In this document: positions 18,603-27,403 of the stretch, piece after piece
Layout: every line of letters begins with the position of its first letter
How positions within the stretch are numbered: the first letter of the stretch is position 1
NCBI RefSeq assembly: GCF_023821985.2
Contig: NZ_CP098805.1
Coordinates: 434,001 to 498,000, forward strand
Source: Dyadobacter chenhuakuii
GTDB lineage: Bacteria > Bacteroidota > Bacteroidia > Cytophagales > Spirosomataceae
Direction of reading: 5' to 3'
DNA length: 64,000 nt
Made by a program: the position numbers and the translations under genes
The notes under the pieces: model-generated
Told to the model about the DNA's origin: nothing
What the model saw: the letters and a program-made list of their open reading frames with translations, nothing else
Databases searched by the model: none

Positions 18603-19433
18603 ATGAACATTATACCCATTTCCGTCCTTACCATAGTGAAATCCAGGCAGGAGGCGCTTCGCAACCTCGTTCTGGGCCTTGACAATGCTGAATCTTATCC
18701 GGCCGAGCTGATCATAGTCAATATGAATGAGCCGGCAAGTGAGCTGGTTTCTGAAAATTTCCCGATCCGCTCCGTTCGGTTTGATGATGCCGAAAGGCTG
18801 CCTCTTGCTGCGGCGCGGAACTTTGCGGCGAAACAAGCAGCGCATCCTTTCATGATTTTTCTGGATGTGGACTGCATTCCTTCGCCGGATTTGGTAGAAA
18901 AATATTTTAACGCGTGCCAAGCCGGTGCACATTTGTGGATAGGGCCGGTCCGGTATCTTCGTCAGGAAGCCACAGCGGAAAATGGTTTTCTTTCAAAAAT
19001 GTGGGAATTAAGCACGCCGGATCCCGTTAGGGCTGATTTGCGGGAGGTGAATCATGCGCTTTTCTGGTCGCTTAACTTTGCTTGCAGCCAGGAAACGTAT
19101 GAGCGTATTGGTGGTTTTGATACCCGATTTACCGGTTATGGTGCAGAAGATACCGATTTCGGTTTTGCAGCCCGTAAGCAGGGCGTGGAGCTGAGTGTTG
19201 CGGATGCCGTGGCATTTCATCAATATCATCCCAGCTACAACCCGCCGCTCAATCATTTTGAAGACATTCTTATCAATGCCAGAACCTTTTTTAACAAATG
19301 GCAGATCTGGCCTATGGAAGGCTGGCTGCGAAAATTTGAAAATGCAGGGTTGATCAAATGGGAAAATGATGAGATCACGATTTTGCGCAGACCGACAGAA
19401 ACCGAGGTTAATCAAGCGTTGAAGTCAGGATAA
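18603..19433 (+). CDS. Glycosyltransferase family 2
   Basis: 276 residues, GT-A fold. The N terminus SVLTIVKSRQEALRNLVLGL starts the nucleotide-sugar site, and MIFLDVDCIPSPDLVEKY carries the metal-binding DxD. The C-terminal part GGFDTRFTGYGAEDTDFGFAAR is the galactosyltransferase-type acceptor box (the glyco_transf_7C pattern of chondroitin polymerase-like enzymes). No membrane helix is present, so it acts in the cytoplasm. It follows the CrtO-like gene by 3 nt, so co-translation is likely. It is convergent with the GT-B gene at 19446. Sugar donor and acceptor are unknown. Confidence 0.88.
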   Translation: MNIIPISVLTIVKSRQEALRNLVLGLDNAESYPAELIIVNMNEPASELVSENFPIRSVRFDDAERLPLAAARNFAAKQAAHPFMIFLDVDCIPSPDLVEKYFNACQAGAHLWIGPVRYLRQEATAENGFLSKMWELSTPDPVRADLREVNHALFWSLNFACSQETYERIGGFDTRFTGYGAEDTDFGFAARKQGVELSVADAVAFHQYHPSYNPPLNHFEDILINARTFFNKWQIWPMEGWLRKFENAGLIKWENDEITILRRPTETEVNQALKSG

Positions 19434-19445
19434 TCCGGCGTTGAA

Positions 19446-20519
19446 TCAAGCCAATCTTTCAGGAAAATTAGTGTCCCAAAGTTCATGCAGCCGCAGCGCA
19501 ACATCAGCCAGCGCTGAGTCCTCGATCACGCCTTTCCAGCAGTCATCAGGCAGGTTCTCCGCCTTCTGAATGACTGTCTTCCAGTTGGTTTGATCCAGCT
19601 CTTCTGGCTGGACAAGCACAGCCGTTCCATTTTGGTCCAGTAGTTCGGCTTTGCGCAATTGTTCCTGAAATGGACGGTCCTCAGGTATGCAGACGAACTT
19701 TTTCCCCAGATCGGCCATTTCCATCACCGTGTTATGCCCGGCATTGCCTATTACAACACGGCATTGGGCCAGTACAGATGCGGGATCATTAATTTGCCCG
19801 TGAAAAATTACATTGTGTGCAGCCATGTGATTATGATCAGCAACATTACCAATCACCAGGATAGATCTTTCCGAACATTGCGCCGCCAAAGCATTGATCA
19901 CCTTTCCATTAATAGAGGTCCCTCCGGAGCCTACAAGGATGCCAATTGCAGGATTTTCAGTTTTCTCTGCATATTTTTCTTTCCCTGAATATTTTGAAAA
20001 TCCCCCCGAAAAGAAGGTTTTTTGATTTACCCAATCCTGCGGTGAAGGGTTCATCAACTCTTCCGGCGATGGTGCGATCAGCAGCTGGGCACTTTCATAT
20101 GCATGTAAATGCGCCAGATCATCTCGGTCCCCGTTTTGACGGATCACTACGGTTGGTGTCCCGCATAAAGTGGCCAGTAAGGTAACCTCCACAGACACAT
20201 CGACAATCAGTATCACCGGAAATAATGCATGCAGCGCCGCCGAGATTACGGCGGCGCGTTTGGCAACTTTTTCAACATTAACAGGTGCATAATGCAGAAA
20301 ACCCAAATGCATGCGCGAAGCAAAAGGGTCTTCCGTACCTGGAACATCATGCGGCAGGTGTATACATTGAATTGTAGCCGGAATAATGGCTGCAAAACGC
20401 GTGAGATCACTTCCCAGAAATGTCACCCGTGCATCTTTAAGCTGTGATGCAATCGACAACGCGCGCATCAAATGTCCCGAGCCGTGGTGGTGAATATAGA
20501 AGGCGAAATTAGCGGACAT
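19446..20519 (-). CDS. GT-B glycosyltransferase, MurG/GT28-like
   Basis: 357 residues. The N-terminal domain opens with FAFYIHHHGSGHLMRALSIA, a glycine/histidine-rich first loop as in MurG and UDP-glycosyltransferases, and the C-terminal donor domain has GILVGSGGTS and GNAGHNTVMEMADLGKKF followed by PEDRPFQEQL, the typical donor-binding motif. It is probably a cytoplasmic sugar transferase. Its start overlaps the end of the GT4 gene by 11 nt, so both are translated from one message. The acceptor is unknown. Confidence 0.8.
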   Translation of the reverse strand: MSANFAFYIHHHGSGHLMRALSIASQLKDARVTFLGSDLTRFAAIIPATIQCIHLPHDVPGTEDPFASRMHLGFLHYAPVNVEKVAKRAAVISAALHALFPVILIVDVSVEVTLLATLCGTPTVVIRQNGDRDDLAHLHAYESAQLLIAPSPEELMNPSPQDWVNQKTFFSGGFSKYSGKEKYAEKTENPAIGILVGSGGTSINGKVINALAAQCSERSILVIGNVADHNHMAAHNVIFHGQINDPASVLAQCRVVIGNAGHNTVMEMADLGKKFVCIPEDRPFQEQLRKAELLDQNGTAVLVQPEELDQTNWKTVIQKAENLPDDCWKGVIEDSALADVALRLHELWDTNFPERLA

Positions 20520-21606
20520 TGGTCTTCATCTTCGTGACTGCAGTTTCAAGCGCTATCGATTCGAACAATGTTTCGTAGGCATCCACCATTCTTTCCACAT
20601 CAAACAGATCTTCGGCGCGCTGCCTGCAAGCCGGGCGGTCCAGCTGCTCTGCTGCCAGGATGCAATCCGCCAGTTCCTGAACATTATCCCCGCTGCATAA
20701 TCTGCCCGTTTGCTCGTCAAGTAATTTTGGTAAGGCCCCTTTTGCAATGCCTGCAACCGGTGTTCCGCAAGCAAGCGACTCAGCAACCACCAGTCCGAAC
20801 GGTTCATCCCAGCACGGCGTGATCAGTGATACGGTTGCGTTTCCGATCAGCTCATTGAGCTGTTGATGATTGCAAGACCCGAGTAATTCTATCGAATCGT
20901 CCAGACGCGGCATGATCTCAGTTTCGTAATAATGCTGATCGCTGATGGCCCCGGCAACTTTCATTTTCCTGCCGGCAAGCTTGGCCGCATCTATGGCCAG
21001 GTGCAAGCCCTTATCCGGATGTATCCGCCCAAACCACATGATATACCCGCGATCATTTTCAGGATAAAATGCCCAGGTTGTCAAATCTATGCCATTGTGA
21101 ATGATGTCACATTCAGGTGCGTACGCTTTCCAATTCTCAGCATTGGTCTCAGAGACAGACACATATTTGACCCGGCCGTAATTCTGTTCGCGGCGGATCG
21201 CGTTTTTCAGCTCAAAGATCGGAGGCGTATGCAGCACAGTTACCATCGGCGCTTTAACCAGCACCGACATCATAATGGGAACATAGTTCAAGCTGTTATT
21301 AAAAATTACGTCCAGCTCATCTTTGTCTATCTCCTGCATCATTTCAACATAGGCGTGATGTGTAGAAATATATTCAGTGCTGAGCTGGCGGGAGGTAAAC
21401 TGCGAGGATGTAATGGGACGGTAATCCTCTTCGCAAAGGATCGGCCTGACATTCAGAATAGGATCCGAGCCGGCGCATGCGTACAATAATACGTCGTGAC
21501 CGCGCGCGAGCAATCTCTGGCAAATATCATAGGTAAACGCTTCCAGCCCTCCCATGAAGGGTTTAGTGATCGGATATTTGAGGTGTGCAATGATCCCTAT
21601 TTTCAT
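20509..21606 (-). CDS. Glycosyltransferase family 4
   Basis: 365 residues, GT-B fold. It begins IGIIAHLKYPITKPFMGGLE, where the GGLE loop contacts the donor, then WFGRIHPDKGLHLAIDAA at the start of the second domain, and the GT4 E-x7-E motif in EPFGLVVAESLACGTPVAG. The start was set at ATG 21606 because the upstream part of the open frame has no family similarity and this Met begins the first beta strand. The gene overlaps the next one (20519) by 11 nt. It is divergent from the MFS gene at 21780. Confidence 0.88.
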   Translation of the reverse strand: MKIGIIAHLKYPITKPFMGGLEAFTYDICQRLLARGHDVLLYACAGSDPILNVRPILCEEDYRPITSSQFTSRQLSTEYISTHHAYVEMMQEIDKDELDVIFNNSLNYVPIMMSVLVKAPMVTVLHTPPIFELKNAIRREQNYGRVKYVSVSETNAENWKAYAPECDIIHNGIDLTTWAFYPENDRGYIMWFGRIHPDKGLHLAIDAAKLAGRKMKVAGAISDQHYYETEIMPRLDDSIELLGSCNHQQLNELIGNATVSLITPCWDEPFGLVVAESLACGTPVAGIAKGALPKLLDEQTGRLCSGDNVQELADCILAAEQLDRPACRQRAEDLFDVERMVDAYETLFESIALETAVTKMKTNVR

Positions 21607-21779
21607 GTCTGTTATGGTAAAGTTTGTTGATGAAGATTTTTGATAAAGTGCATTTTTGATACTAGTACAGCGGAGGCTGCGTTGTACCGTCATAGAAAAC
21701 CGTGCCGGTGCAGGAGACATTGCTTTTGCGGCTGGTATGGATTTAAGGACTGCACCAGCGTTATCAAACTTGAAGCATT

Positions 21780-23270
21780 GTGATCTTTACACCAAAAGAA
21801 ACACTGACCGAGGAAGAAGTGAAGAACGGATTGAACACCGTTCTCAAAGAAGGGATGACCACCGAAGCCATGGTAACCCTTGCCGGGGGGACATTTATGG
21901 TAGCCTTCGCCATTTTGCTTGGCGCCAGCAATTTTCAGATCGGGTTACTTGCGTCCTTGCCTACATTCACCAATATTTTCCAGCTGGTGTCCGTGTTTCT
22001 GATCCGCAGATATAACAACCGGAGGGCCGTTTCGGTGATTTGCTGCATTCTGGCCCGTATCCCGATGGTTTTATTGGGTGCGATGCCATTTTTTCTGGGA
22101 GCAGATGCACCGGTCAGCCTGTTGCTCTTTTTCTTGTTCTTCTATTATCTGTTTGGCTCCATTGCCGGTCCAAGCTGGAATGCATGGATGAAAGACCTGG
22201 TGCCGGGTGATATGCTGGGCACTTTTTTCTCGAAGCGAAGCCGCTATGCGCAGACGCTCAATGTTGTACTCAGCATCATTCTGGCTATCTCAATCGATTA
22301 CCTGCGCCGGCATGCGCCGCAGTACGAGCTGTATGTGTATGCAACCATGTTTATGATGGCGGGGGTGGCCGGTCTGGCGGCAGTGGCATTGCTGGCCAGG
22401 GTGCCCGAGCCAAGGTCGTATTTACCCAACGAGAATATCCTGAAAATGTTCATTAAGCCGCTGCGGGACAATAACTTTCAGCGATTACTTGTCTTCAATT
22501 CCCTCTGGCTTTTTGCCGTTAACATTGCCACACCCTTTTTTACAGTTTATATGCTGAAAACGCTCGGGCTTACCCTGGCGTACATTATTCCACTCACCAT
22601 TTTAAGCCAGTTATCGAGTATTTTGACGATTGGATACTGGGGCAAATTCGCAGACCGGTACAGCAACAAAACGATCATCTCCATATGCGCGCCGCTCTAT
22701 GTGGCATGCGTGATTGCGTGGTGTTTTGTAGGGATTTATACCAATTTGATATCCAACCTTGCCCTGCTGGCCGTGATCCATATCGTCAGCGGATCGAGCA
22801 ATGCCGGCACCAACCTTGCGTTGACGAACATTGGCTTAAAGCTTGCTCCGTCCCGTGAAGCGATTGTTTATTTATCCGTCAAAAATATCGTAACGTCCGT
22901 TTTCTCATCCCTGGCGCCGTTGATAGGCGGTTATCTGGCTGATTATTATACATTGAGACAACTGCGCGTCATTGCCGAGTGGAGCGGGCCAACGTTGCAA
23001 AAATCGTTTCGGTTGCTGTTGCTGCATGAATGGAATTTCCTTTTCCTGATAGGCGCCGCGCTGACCGTGGTGGCATTGCAATTCCTGCCGCGTGTGCGTG
23101 AGGCAGGGGAGGTGCATAAGAGCGTGGTGAAAAGGATCATGCGTACGAGCCTGAAAAGTAACCTGCGGGATTATTTTGTGATTGATGTGCTGATCAACTG
23201 GCATTCTTCCTTGAATAATATGCTTAAAATCAATCGTGTAGGCTCCGATGACGCACGAAGAGACGAATAA
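21780..23270 (+). CDS. Major facilitator superfamily transporter
   Basis: 496 residues with about 12 hydrophobic helices, an MFS-type sequence with long first loop segments (LGASNFQIGLLASLPTFTNIFQLVS) and GYWGKFADRYSNK as the loop 2/8 motif that defines the superfamily. A soluble tail of about 50 residues follows the last helix. It uses a GTG start at 21780; the first downstream ATG (21855) would remove the N-terminal region EEEVKNGLNTVLKEG that looks like part of the protein. It is divergent from two glycosyltransferase genes, so export or import of a glycoside or lipid is possible but unproven. Confidence 0.85.
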   Translation: MIFTPKETLTEEEVKNGLNTVLKEGMTTEAMVTLAGGTFMVAFAILLGASNFQIGLLASLPTFTNIFQLVSVFLIRRYNNRRAVSVICCILARIPMVLLGAMPFFLGADAPVSLLLFFLFFYYLFGSIAGPSWNAWMKDLVPGDMLGTFFSKRSRYAQTLNVVLSIILAISIDYLRRHAPQYELYVYATMFMMAGVAGLAAVALLARVPEPRSYLPNENILKMFIKPLRDNNFQRLLVFNSLWLFAVNIATPFFTVYMLKTLGLTLAYIIPLTILSQLSSILTIGYWGKFADRYSNKTIISICAPLYVACVIAWCFVGIYTNLISNLALLAVIHIVSGSSNAGTNLALTNIGLKLAPSREAIVYLSVKNIVTSVFSSLAPLIGGYLADYYTLRQLRVIAEWSGPTLQKSFRLLLLHEWNFLFLIGAALTVVALQFLPRVREAGEVHKSVVKRIMRTSLKSNLRDYFVIDVLINWHSSLNNMLKINRVGSDDARRDE

Positions 23271-23308
23271 AGCGAAGCCGGTTGTAATCAAATTTCATGG
23301 TAATGTCT

Positions 23309-23337
23309 TTGGAAAAGTAACTCCGTGGTTATATTTG
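23309..23337 (+). promoter_or_regulatory. Full Bacteroidota promoter: -33 TTG and -7 TATATTTG
   Basis: TTG at 23309-23311 and TATATTTG at 23330-23337 are separated by 18 nt, the consensus spacing. The promoter lies inside an open frame that could start at 23248, and it supports the ATG at 23350 as the true start of the small membrane protein. The predicted leader is only about 6 nt. Confidence 0.65.
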
Positions 23338-23349
23338 CCCCATCATACG

Positions 23350-23727
23350 ATGCGAGTTGCGCTGCTTTACATATGGCTCTTTGTAACGATCCTACCGACT
23401 TTCAGTCAGTGGGGAACGATCGCTTATTACCATATCAACAAGGATTACATAGCGCGCGTCCTTTGCGAAAACCGCGATAGGCCACAGCTGCATTGCAACG
23501 GGCAATGCTATCTGGCCAAAAAGCTAAAAGCCCAGGAGGAGAAAAAAGACCAGCAAACCAGTGAGCAGGTGCGTAATTTGCCTACGCTGCATCTATTTTC
23601 ATCTCCGCTGGTCGCGTTCGAATTTCTGGCATCTCCATTTCTGATTCATTCCCAAGCCGCTTTCCAGTATCAGCTGGCAGCTTATCTGGCTCCGCTTGCA
23701 GTGGTTTCGCCACCCCCCTGCGCTTAG
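23350..23727 (+). CDS. Small membrane protein with a Cys pair, upstream of an iron receptor
   Basis: 125 residues. A hydrophobic N-terminal helix (RVALLYIWLFVTILPTF) is followed by YYHINKDYIARVLCENRDRP and HCNGQCYLAKKLK, a compact region with three Cys and one His that could bind metal or form a disulfide. The rest has hydrophobic segments and ends in SPPPCA. Proteins of this pattern often precede TonB receptors in Bacteroidota, but no function is known to me. A promoter at 23309-23337 places the start at 23350, not 23248. It leads toward the receptor at 23864 after 136 nt with no evident terminator. Confidence 0.6.
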   Translation: MRVALLYIWLFVTILPTFSQWGTIAYYHINKDYIARVLCENRDRPQLHCNGQCYLAKKLKAQEEKKDQQTSEQVRNLPTLHLFSSPLVAFEFLASPFLIHSQAAFQYQLAAYLAPLAVVSPPPCA

Positions 23728-23863
23728 TTGTCGTATTTGTCAATTTTTGGGCTAAAATGAAAGGGTAACATTGTTTATCCGCGGCGCGCGACTGCGTTGC
23801 CCTGCTCCTTTATTCAAATTCAACAGCTAACCTAACAGCATCCATTCTGCTTTTTAAAAGTGG

Positions 23864-26257
23864 ATGAGTTTATCCTTGTATATCCGAATGAAATTTCAAT
23901 ATCTGTTTCTATTGCTGGCCATGTTCAGCAATGTTACCTGTTCCTACGCTCAAAGCGAGCAAGGAACACTTCACGGGCGTATCGTCAACGCCGAAGACAA
24001 GCCTGTCTCAGGCGCGTCCATCGCATTTCAAAACACAACATTAGGCACGATTACAGATGAAAAAGGCCAATTCAGCCTCACCGGCATTACACCAGGCTCT
24101 TACATTCTGACTGTTTCCAATGTTGGTTATATTGCATACACCCAAAGTATGCGCATTTCGAAAGGGAGAAACGCGTTTCTTAATCTTCAACTGTCCGAAA
24201 GCAACCAGGAGCTAAAAGAGGTCATTGTTAGTGCCGCCAAAAACAGTTACCAGGTTTCATCGTCCAATAGTTCGACACGCCTGGACGTGCCTTTGCTGGA
24301 AACGCCTCAATCGGTGCAGGTCGTTTCTTCCGCCGTTCTGCGCGACCGGCAGGCATTTACCCTCAACGAGATCGCGGGTACATTCACGGGCATGAAAGCC
24401 AATAATGGCAATGGTTCATTTCAAATACGCGGCTTCACAGCTTACTCTCCGAATGATGCCAGTTTTTTGCTTTTTAACGGCATCCGGGGCAACCTGTATT
24501 TGTGGAGCCAGCAGCCGCTGCTTTACAACATTGAATCCGTAGAGTTGCTGCGCGGGCCTTCGGGAGCTTTGTTCAGTGAGGGTTCTCCGGGTGGTGTTGT
24601 TAATTTTATTACAAAAAAACCATTGTCGGAAAAGCGGGCAAGTGTGGATCTTTCGCTGGGCAGCTGGGGATTTGGAAGAGCTTCTGCTGACTTTGCGGGG
24701 CCGGTTTCAAGTAACAAAAAGCTGCTGTACCGCGCCATAATCGGTTATGATCGCTCCGAAAGTTTCAGGGATTATCAAAAGAAACAAAACCTGCTCATTG
24801 CCCCTTCGCTGACCTACCTTGCCAGTGAGCGGACCTCGCTTAATCTTGAACTCAATTATACTTACTCCAAAGCCGTTCAGCAGTATGACAATGGAAGTTA
24901 TGTTTACTCCCGCCCGGATGGAACATTTGATTTCAACCATTATCCCAACAACCTGACAATCCAGAGCCCGACCGATTATGGAAAGACACACAATGCATCG
25001 GCTACGCTGAGTTTTAACCATCAGATCAGCCAGAATCTGAAACTCACCGTTGTGGAACGCGCAGTACGGAATGTACTGGATTATACAGACCATATTCCGG
25101 TAGGAAGGATCCGTAATGATTCCATCAGCCGGGGATTTCAGGATTGGGAAACGGACAGGTTCAGCCTGCAAACCACTGCTTTTGCAACCTATACCACCAA
25201 CACAGGACCGCTGGGGCACCAGATTATCGCAGGCTCGGATTACAATCGCTACGGCTGGACGCAAAACGACTATCAGTACAAGCCTTCGACCCGCATTTCT
25301 ATCCTGCACCCGGATTATGCGGGCAGTATTCCCGATGCCTCCGTTCCGGCCGACGAATCGGATGATAACAAGCGCATTACCAACCTGATAGGAGCTTACA
25401 TTCAGGATCAGATCAGTGTGGGCGACAAATTGAAAGTGTTGCTCTCGCTTCGTTACGACAACTACAATGGTAAGGAAACGCCATTGTCGGATCGTGACAA
25501 CAAGCAGGGCGACGAGCTGAAAACCTCAGGCTGGATCCCGCGGGTGGCCCTGGTATATCTGCCGGTAAAGAACGTATCTATTTACGGAACCTATCTCAAA
25601 TCGTTCAATCCGCAAACCTCCAACAATGTGCTCTCAGGCGGGCCATTCCCGACCCGGCAGGCGACGCAATATGAAGTAGGTTCCAAAGCGGACCTGATAG
25701 GCAACCGGTTGTCGGCTACATTATCCCTTTACCAGATCAATTATGCCAATATCCTGACGGCGGCGCCCACGGAAGAAAACTCGCACCGACAAGCTGCCAT
25801 TGACGGCACGCGCAGCAGAGGCGGAGAATTTTCAGTTGTCGGAAACCTGAACCGGTTGAGCCTGATCGCCGGATATGCTTTCAATGAGCACGAGCTGGTA
25901 AGCACGACGAGCTATGGTAAAAAAGGGGACCGTTTTGCCAATGCGCCTAAGCATCAGATCAACTTCTGGGGCAAATATGTGCTTCCATCCCAGGCGCTCA
26001 AAGGGCTTGGAATTGCTGCGGGCGTGCGTTATGTGAGTGATCAGGTGGGCTTGCTAAGCAATCAGAACTTCGTTTTTCCGTCCTACACGGTGCTGGATGC
26101 CGCCATTTCGTATTCACGCAACCGATATCAGGTTCAGGTTAATGCTTATAATCTGACTAACAAGCATTACTTCACAGGAAGCAGGTCGGGCGTAACATTG
26201 GCAGGCCTGGGCGATCCGTTTAATGTACGGGTCGGCATTAGTTATCAGCTCTGGTAA
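23864..26257 (+). CDS. TonB-dependent siderophore receptor
   Basis: 797 residues. A signal peptide ends near SYAQ, followed by a carboxypeptidase-regulatory-like domain (LHGRIVNAEDKPVSGASI), a siderophore-type plug (LLETPQSVQVVSS, GGVVNFITKKPL) and a barrel ending in YQLW. The plug motif places it in the TonB-siderophore family (FhuA/FpvA-like), distinct from the two SusC proteins here. ATG 23888 is an equally plausible start that gives a cleaner signal peptide; ATG 23864 is the longest. Substrate is probably a ferric siderophore. It is followed 12 nt later by a PepSY membrane protein. Confidence 0.9.
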   Translation: MSLSLYIRMKFQYLFLLLAMFSNVTCSYAQSEQGTLHGRIVNAEDKPVSGASIAFQNTTLGTITDEKGQFSLTGITPGSYILTVSNVGYIAYTQSMRISKGRNAFLNLQLSESNQELKEVIVSAAKNSYQVSSSNSSTRLDVPLLETPQSVQVVSSAVLRDRQAFTLNEIAGTFTGMKANNGNGSFQIRGFTAYSPNDASFLLFNGIRGNLYLWSQQPLLYNIESVELLRGPSGALFSEGSPGGVVNFITKKPLSEKRASVDLSLGSWGFGRASADFAGPVSSNKKLLYRAIIGYDRSESFRDYQKKQNLLIAPSLTYLASERTSLNLELNYTYSKAVQQYDNGSYVYSRPDGTFDFNHYPNNLTIQSPTDYGKTHNASATLSFNHQISQNLKLTVVERAVRNVLDYTDHIPVGRIRNDSISRGFQDWETDRFSLQTTAFATYTTNTGPLGHQIIAGSDYNRYGWTQNDYQYKPSTRISILHPDYAGSIPDASVPADESDDNKRITNLIGAYIQDQISVGDKLKVLLSLRYDNYNGKETPLSDRDNKQGDELKTSGWIPRVALVYLPVKNVSIYGTYLKSFNPQTSNNVLSGGPFPTRQATQYEVGSKADLIGNRLSATLSLYQINYANILTAAPTEENSHRQAAIDGTRSRGGEFSVVGNLNRLSLIAGYAFNEHELVSTTSYGKKGDRFANAPKHQINFWGKYVLPSQALKGLGIAAGVRYVSDQVGLLSNQNFVFPSYTVLDAAISYSRNRYQVQVNAYNLTNKHYFTGSRSGVTLAGLGDPFNVRVGISYQLW

Positions 26258-26269
26258 GTCGAGGGGTTT

Positions 26270-27403
26270 ATGAAAAAGACAAAATTCACACGGGGCCTGT
26301 TCAAGCTACATAGCTGGCTTGGGCTGGTAACCGGCATATTCCTGGTTTTGTTGGGGTTAAGTGGTTCCGTTCTTGTTTTCAAAACTGAGCTCGACCATCT
26401 GGCCAACCGTAACCTGCTTCGCGTATCTCCGGCGGCGACCCACGTGCCGGAAGACGCGCTAATGCAATGCTATAAAACGATTACCGCCCGTTATCCAAAC
26501 CTGGACGGCATTGCCTGGCTTAATCCCGACGCCGGGCCGGGTGATGCTTATGATTTCAGGATTTATTTCAATGATGCGCGCTTGCTAACTTATGACCTGG
26601 CATTGATCTCGTTCAATCCTTACACTGGCGCTATTCTCAGGGAAGAGCCTGCTAGCCAGTTTGTGCCGAGTTTTATTGAATGGTTGTTCCAATTCCATTT
26701 CAGCTTCCAGCTGGGCATCCCAGGCGCGGCGCTTACGGCTATTTTTGGTATCACAATGTTGTTGTCCGTGCTGACCGGCGCTATTGTTTATAGGAAAAAT
26801 ATCTGGCGCGTCCTGTCTTTTCGAATTTCGATCAACCGAAAAAACTGGCGCACGATCAGCTCCGATTTGCACCGGATTGTGGGGGTATGGTCAATGTTGT
26901 TCAATGCTATTATTTTCTTCACCGGCTTTTGGATGAACCTCTTCGCTTTTGAACCCAAAACCTGGGAGAAAGAACTCCTGCCAGGCAAACGGAACAATGC
27001 AATGACGGTTTCCGCCGATGAAATGCTTGGTGCTGCCAGGAAGGCGCTGCCGGATCTGGACCCAACCTATGTATATCTGCCTACGCAACCCGAACGTAAA
27101 TTTGAAGTCAGAGGCTATGAGCAGGGACAATGGAAACTCTGGGGTGCTTTGAATTCGGTGAGGATTGATCAATACACAGGTAAGGTTTTTAAGATCAATA
27201 CATTAGCAGATAAATCTGTCGGCGAACGCATTGAAGCAACGTTTCATCCTTTGCATGTTGGCAACTTTGGCGGGCTGCCCGTCAGGATATTTTATGTGAT
27301 CATCGGGCTGACGCCCGGGTTGCTGGCCGTGACGGGTTTCCTGCTTTGGTGGCGGCGGGCAGGGAAGTCTGAGGCGGACCGTTCAGCGATTTCCGGCCGC
27401 TAA
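26270..27403 (+). CDS. PepSY-associated transmembrane protein
   Basis: 377 residues with four predicted membrane helices. The start LFKLHSWLGLVTGIFLVLLG, the segment ISSDLHRIVGVWS and the C-terminal FHPLHVGNFGGLPVRIFYV are characteristic of the PepSY_TM/PiuB-like family, with several His in or near helices that could hold heme, as proposed for inner-membrane siderophore reductases. It starts 12 nt after the siderophore receptor and is surely in its operon. The last 21 nt overlap the 3' end of the convergent MutS-like gene, so no independent terminator fits between them. Confidence 0.87.
   Translation: MKKTKFTRGLFKLHSWLGLVTGIFLVLLGLSGSVLVFKTELDHLANRNLLRVSPAATHVPEDALMQCYKTITARYPNLDGIAWLNPDAGPGDAYDFRIYFNDARLLTYDLALISFNPYTGAILREEPASQFVPSFIEWLFQFHFSFQLGIPGAALTAIFGITMLLSVLTGAIVYRKNIWRVLSFRISINRKNWRTISSDLHRIVGVWSMLFNAIIFFTGFWMNLFAFEPKTWEKELLPGKRNNAMTVSADEMLGAARKALPDLDPTYVYLPTQPERKFEVRGYEQGQWKLWGALNSVRIDQYTGKVFKINTLADKSVGERIEATFHPLHVGNFGGLPVRIFYVIIGLTPGLLAVTGFLLWWRRAGKSEADRSAISGR

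Noticed and set aside
23248..23349. Upstream start of the small membrane protein (MTHEETNK...)
   Set aside because: It overlaps the MFS end and a full promoter lies inside it; the hydrophobic N terminus starts at 23350.
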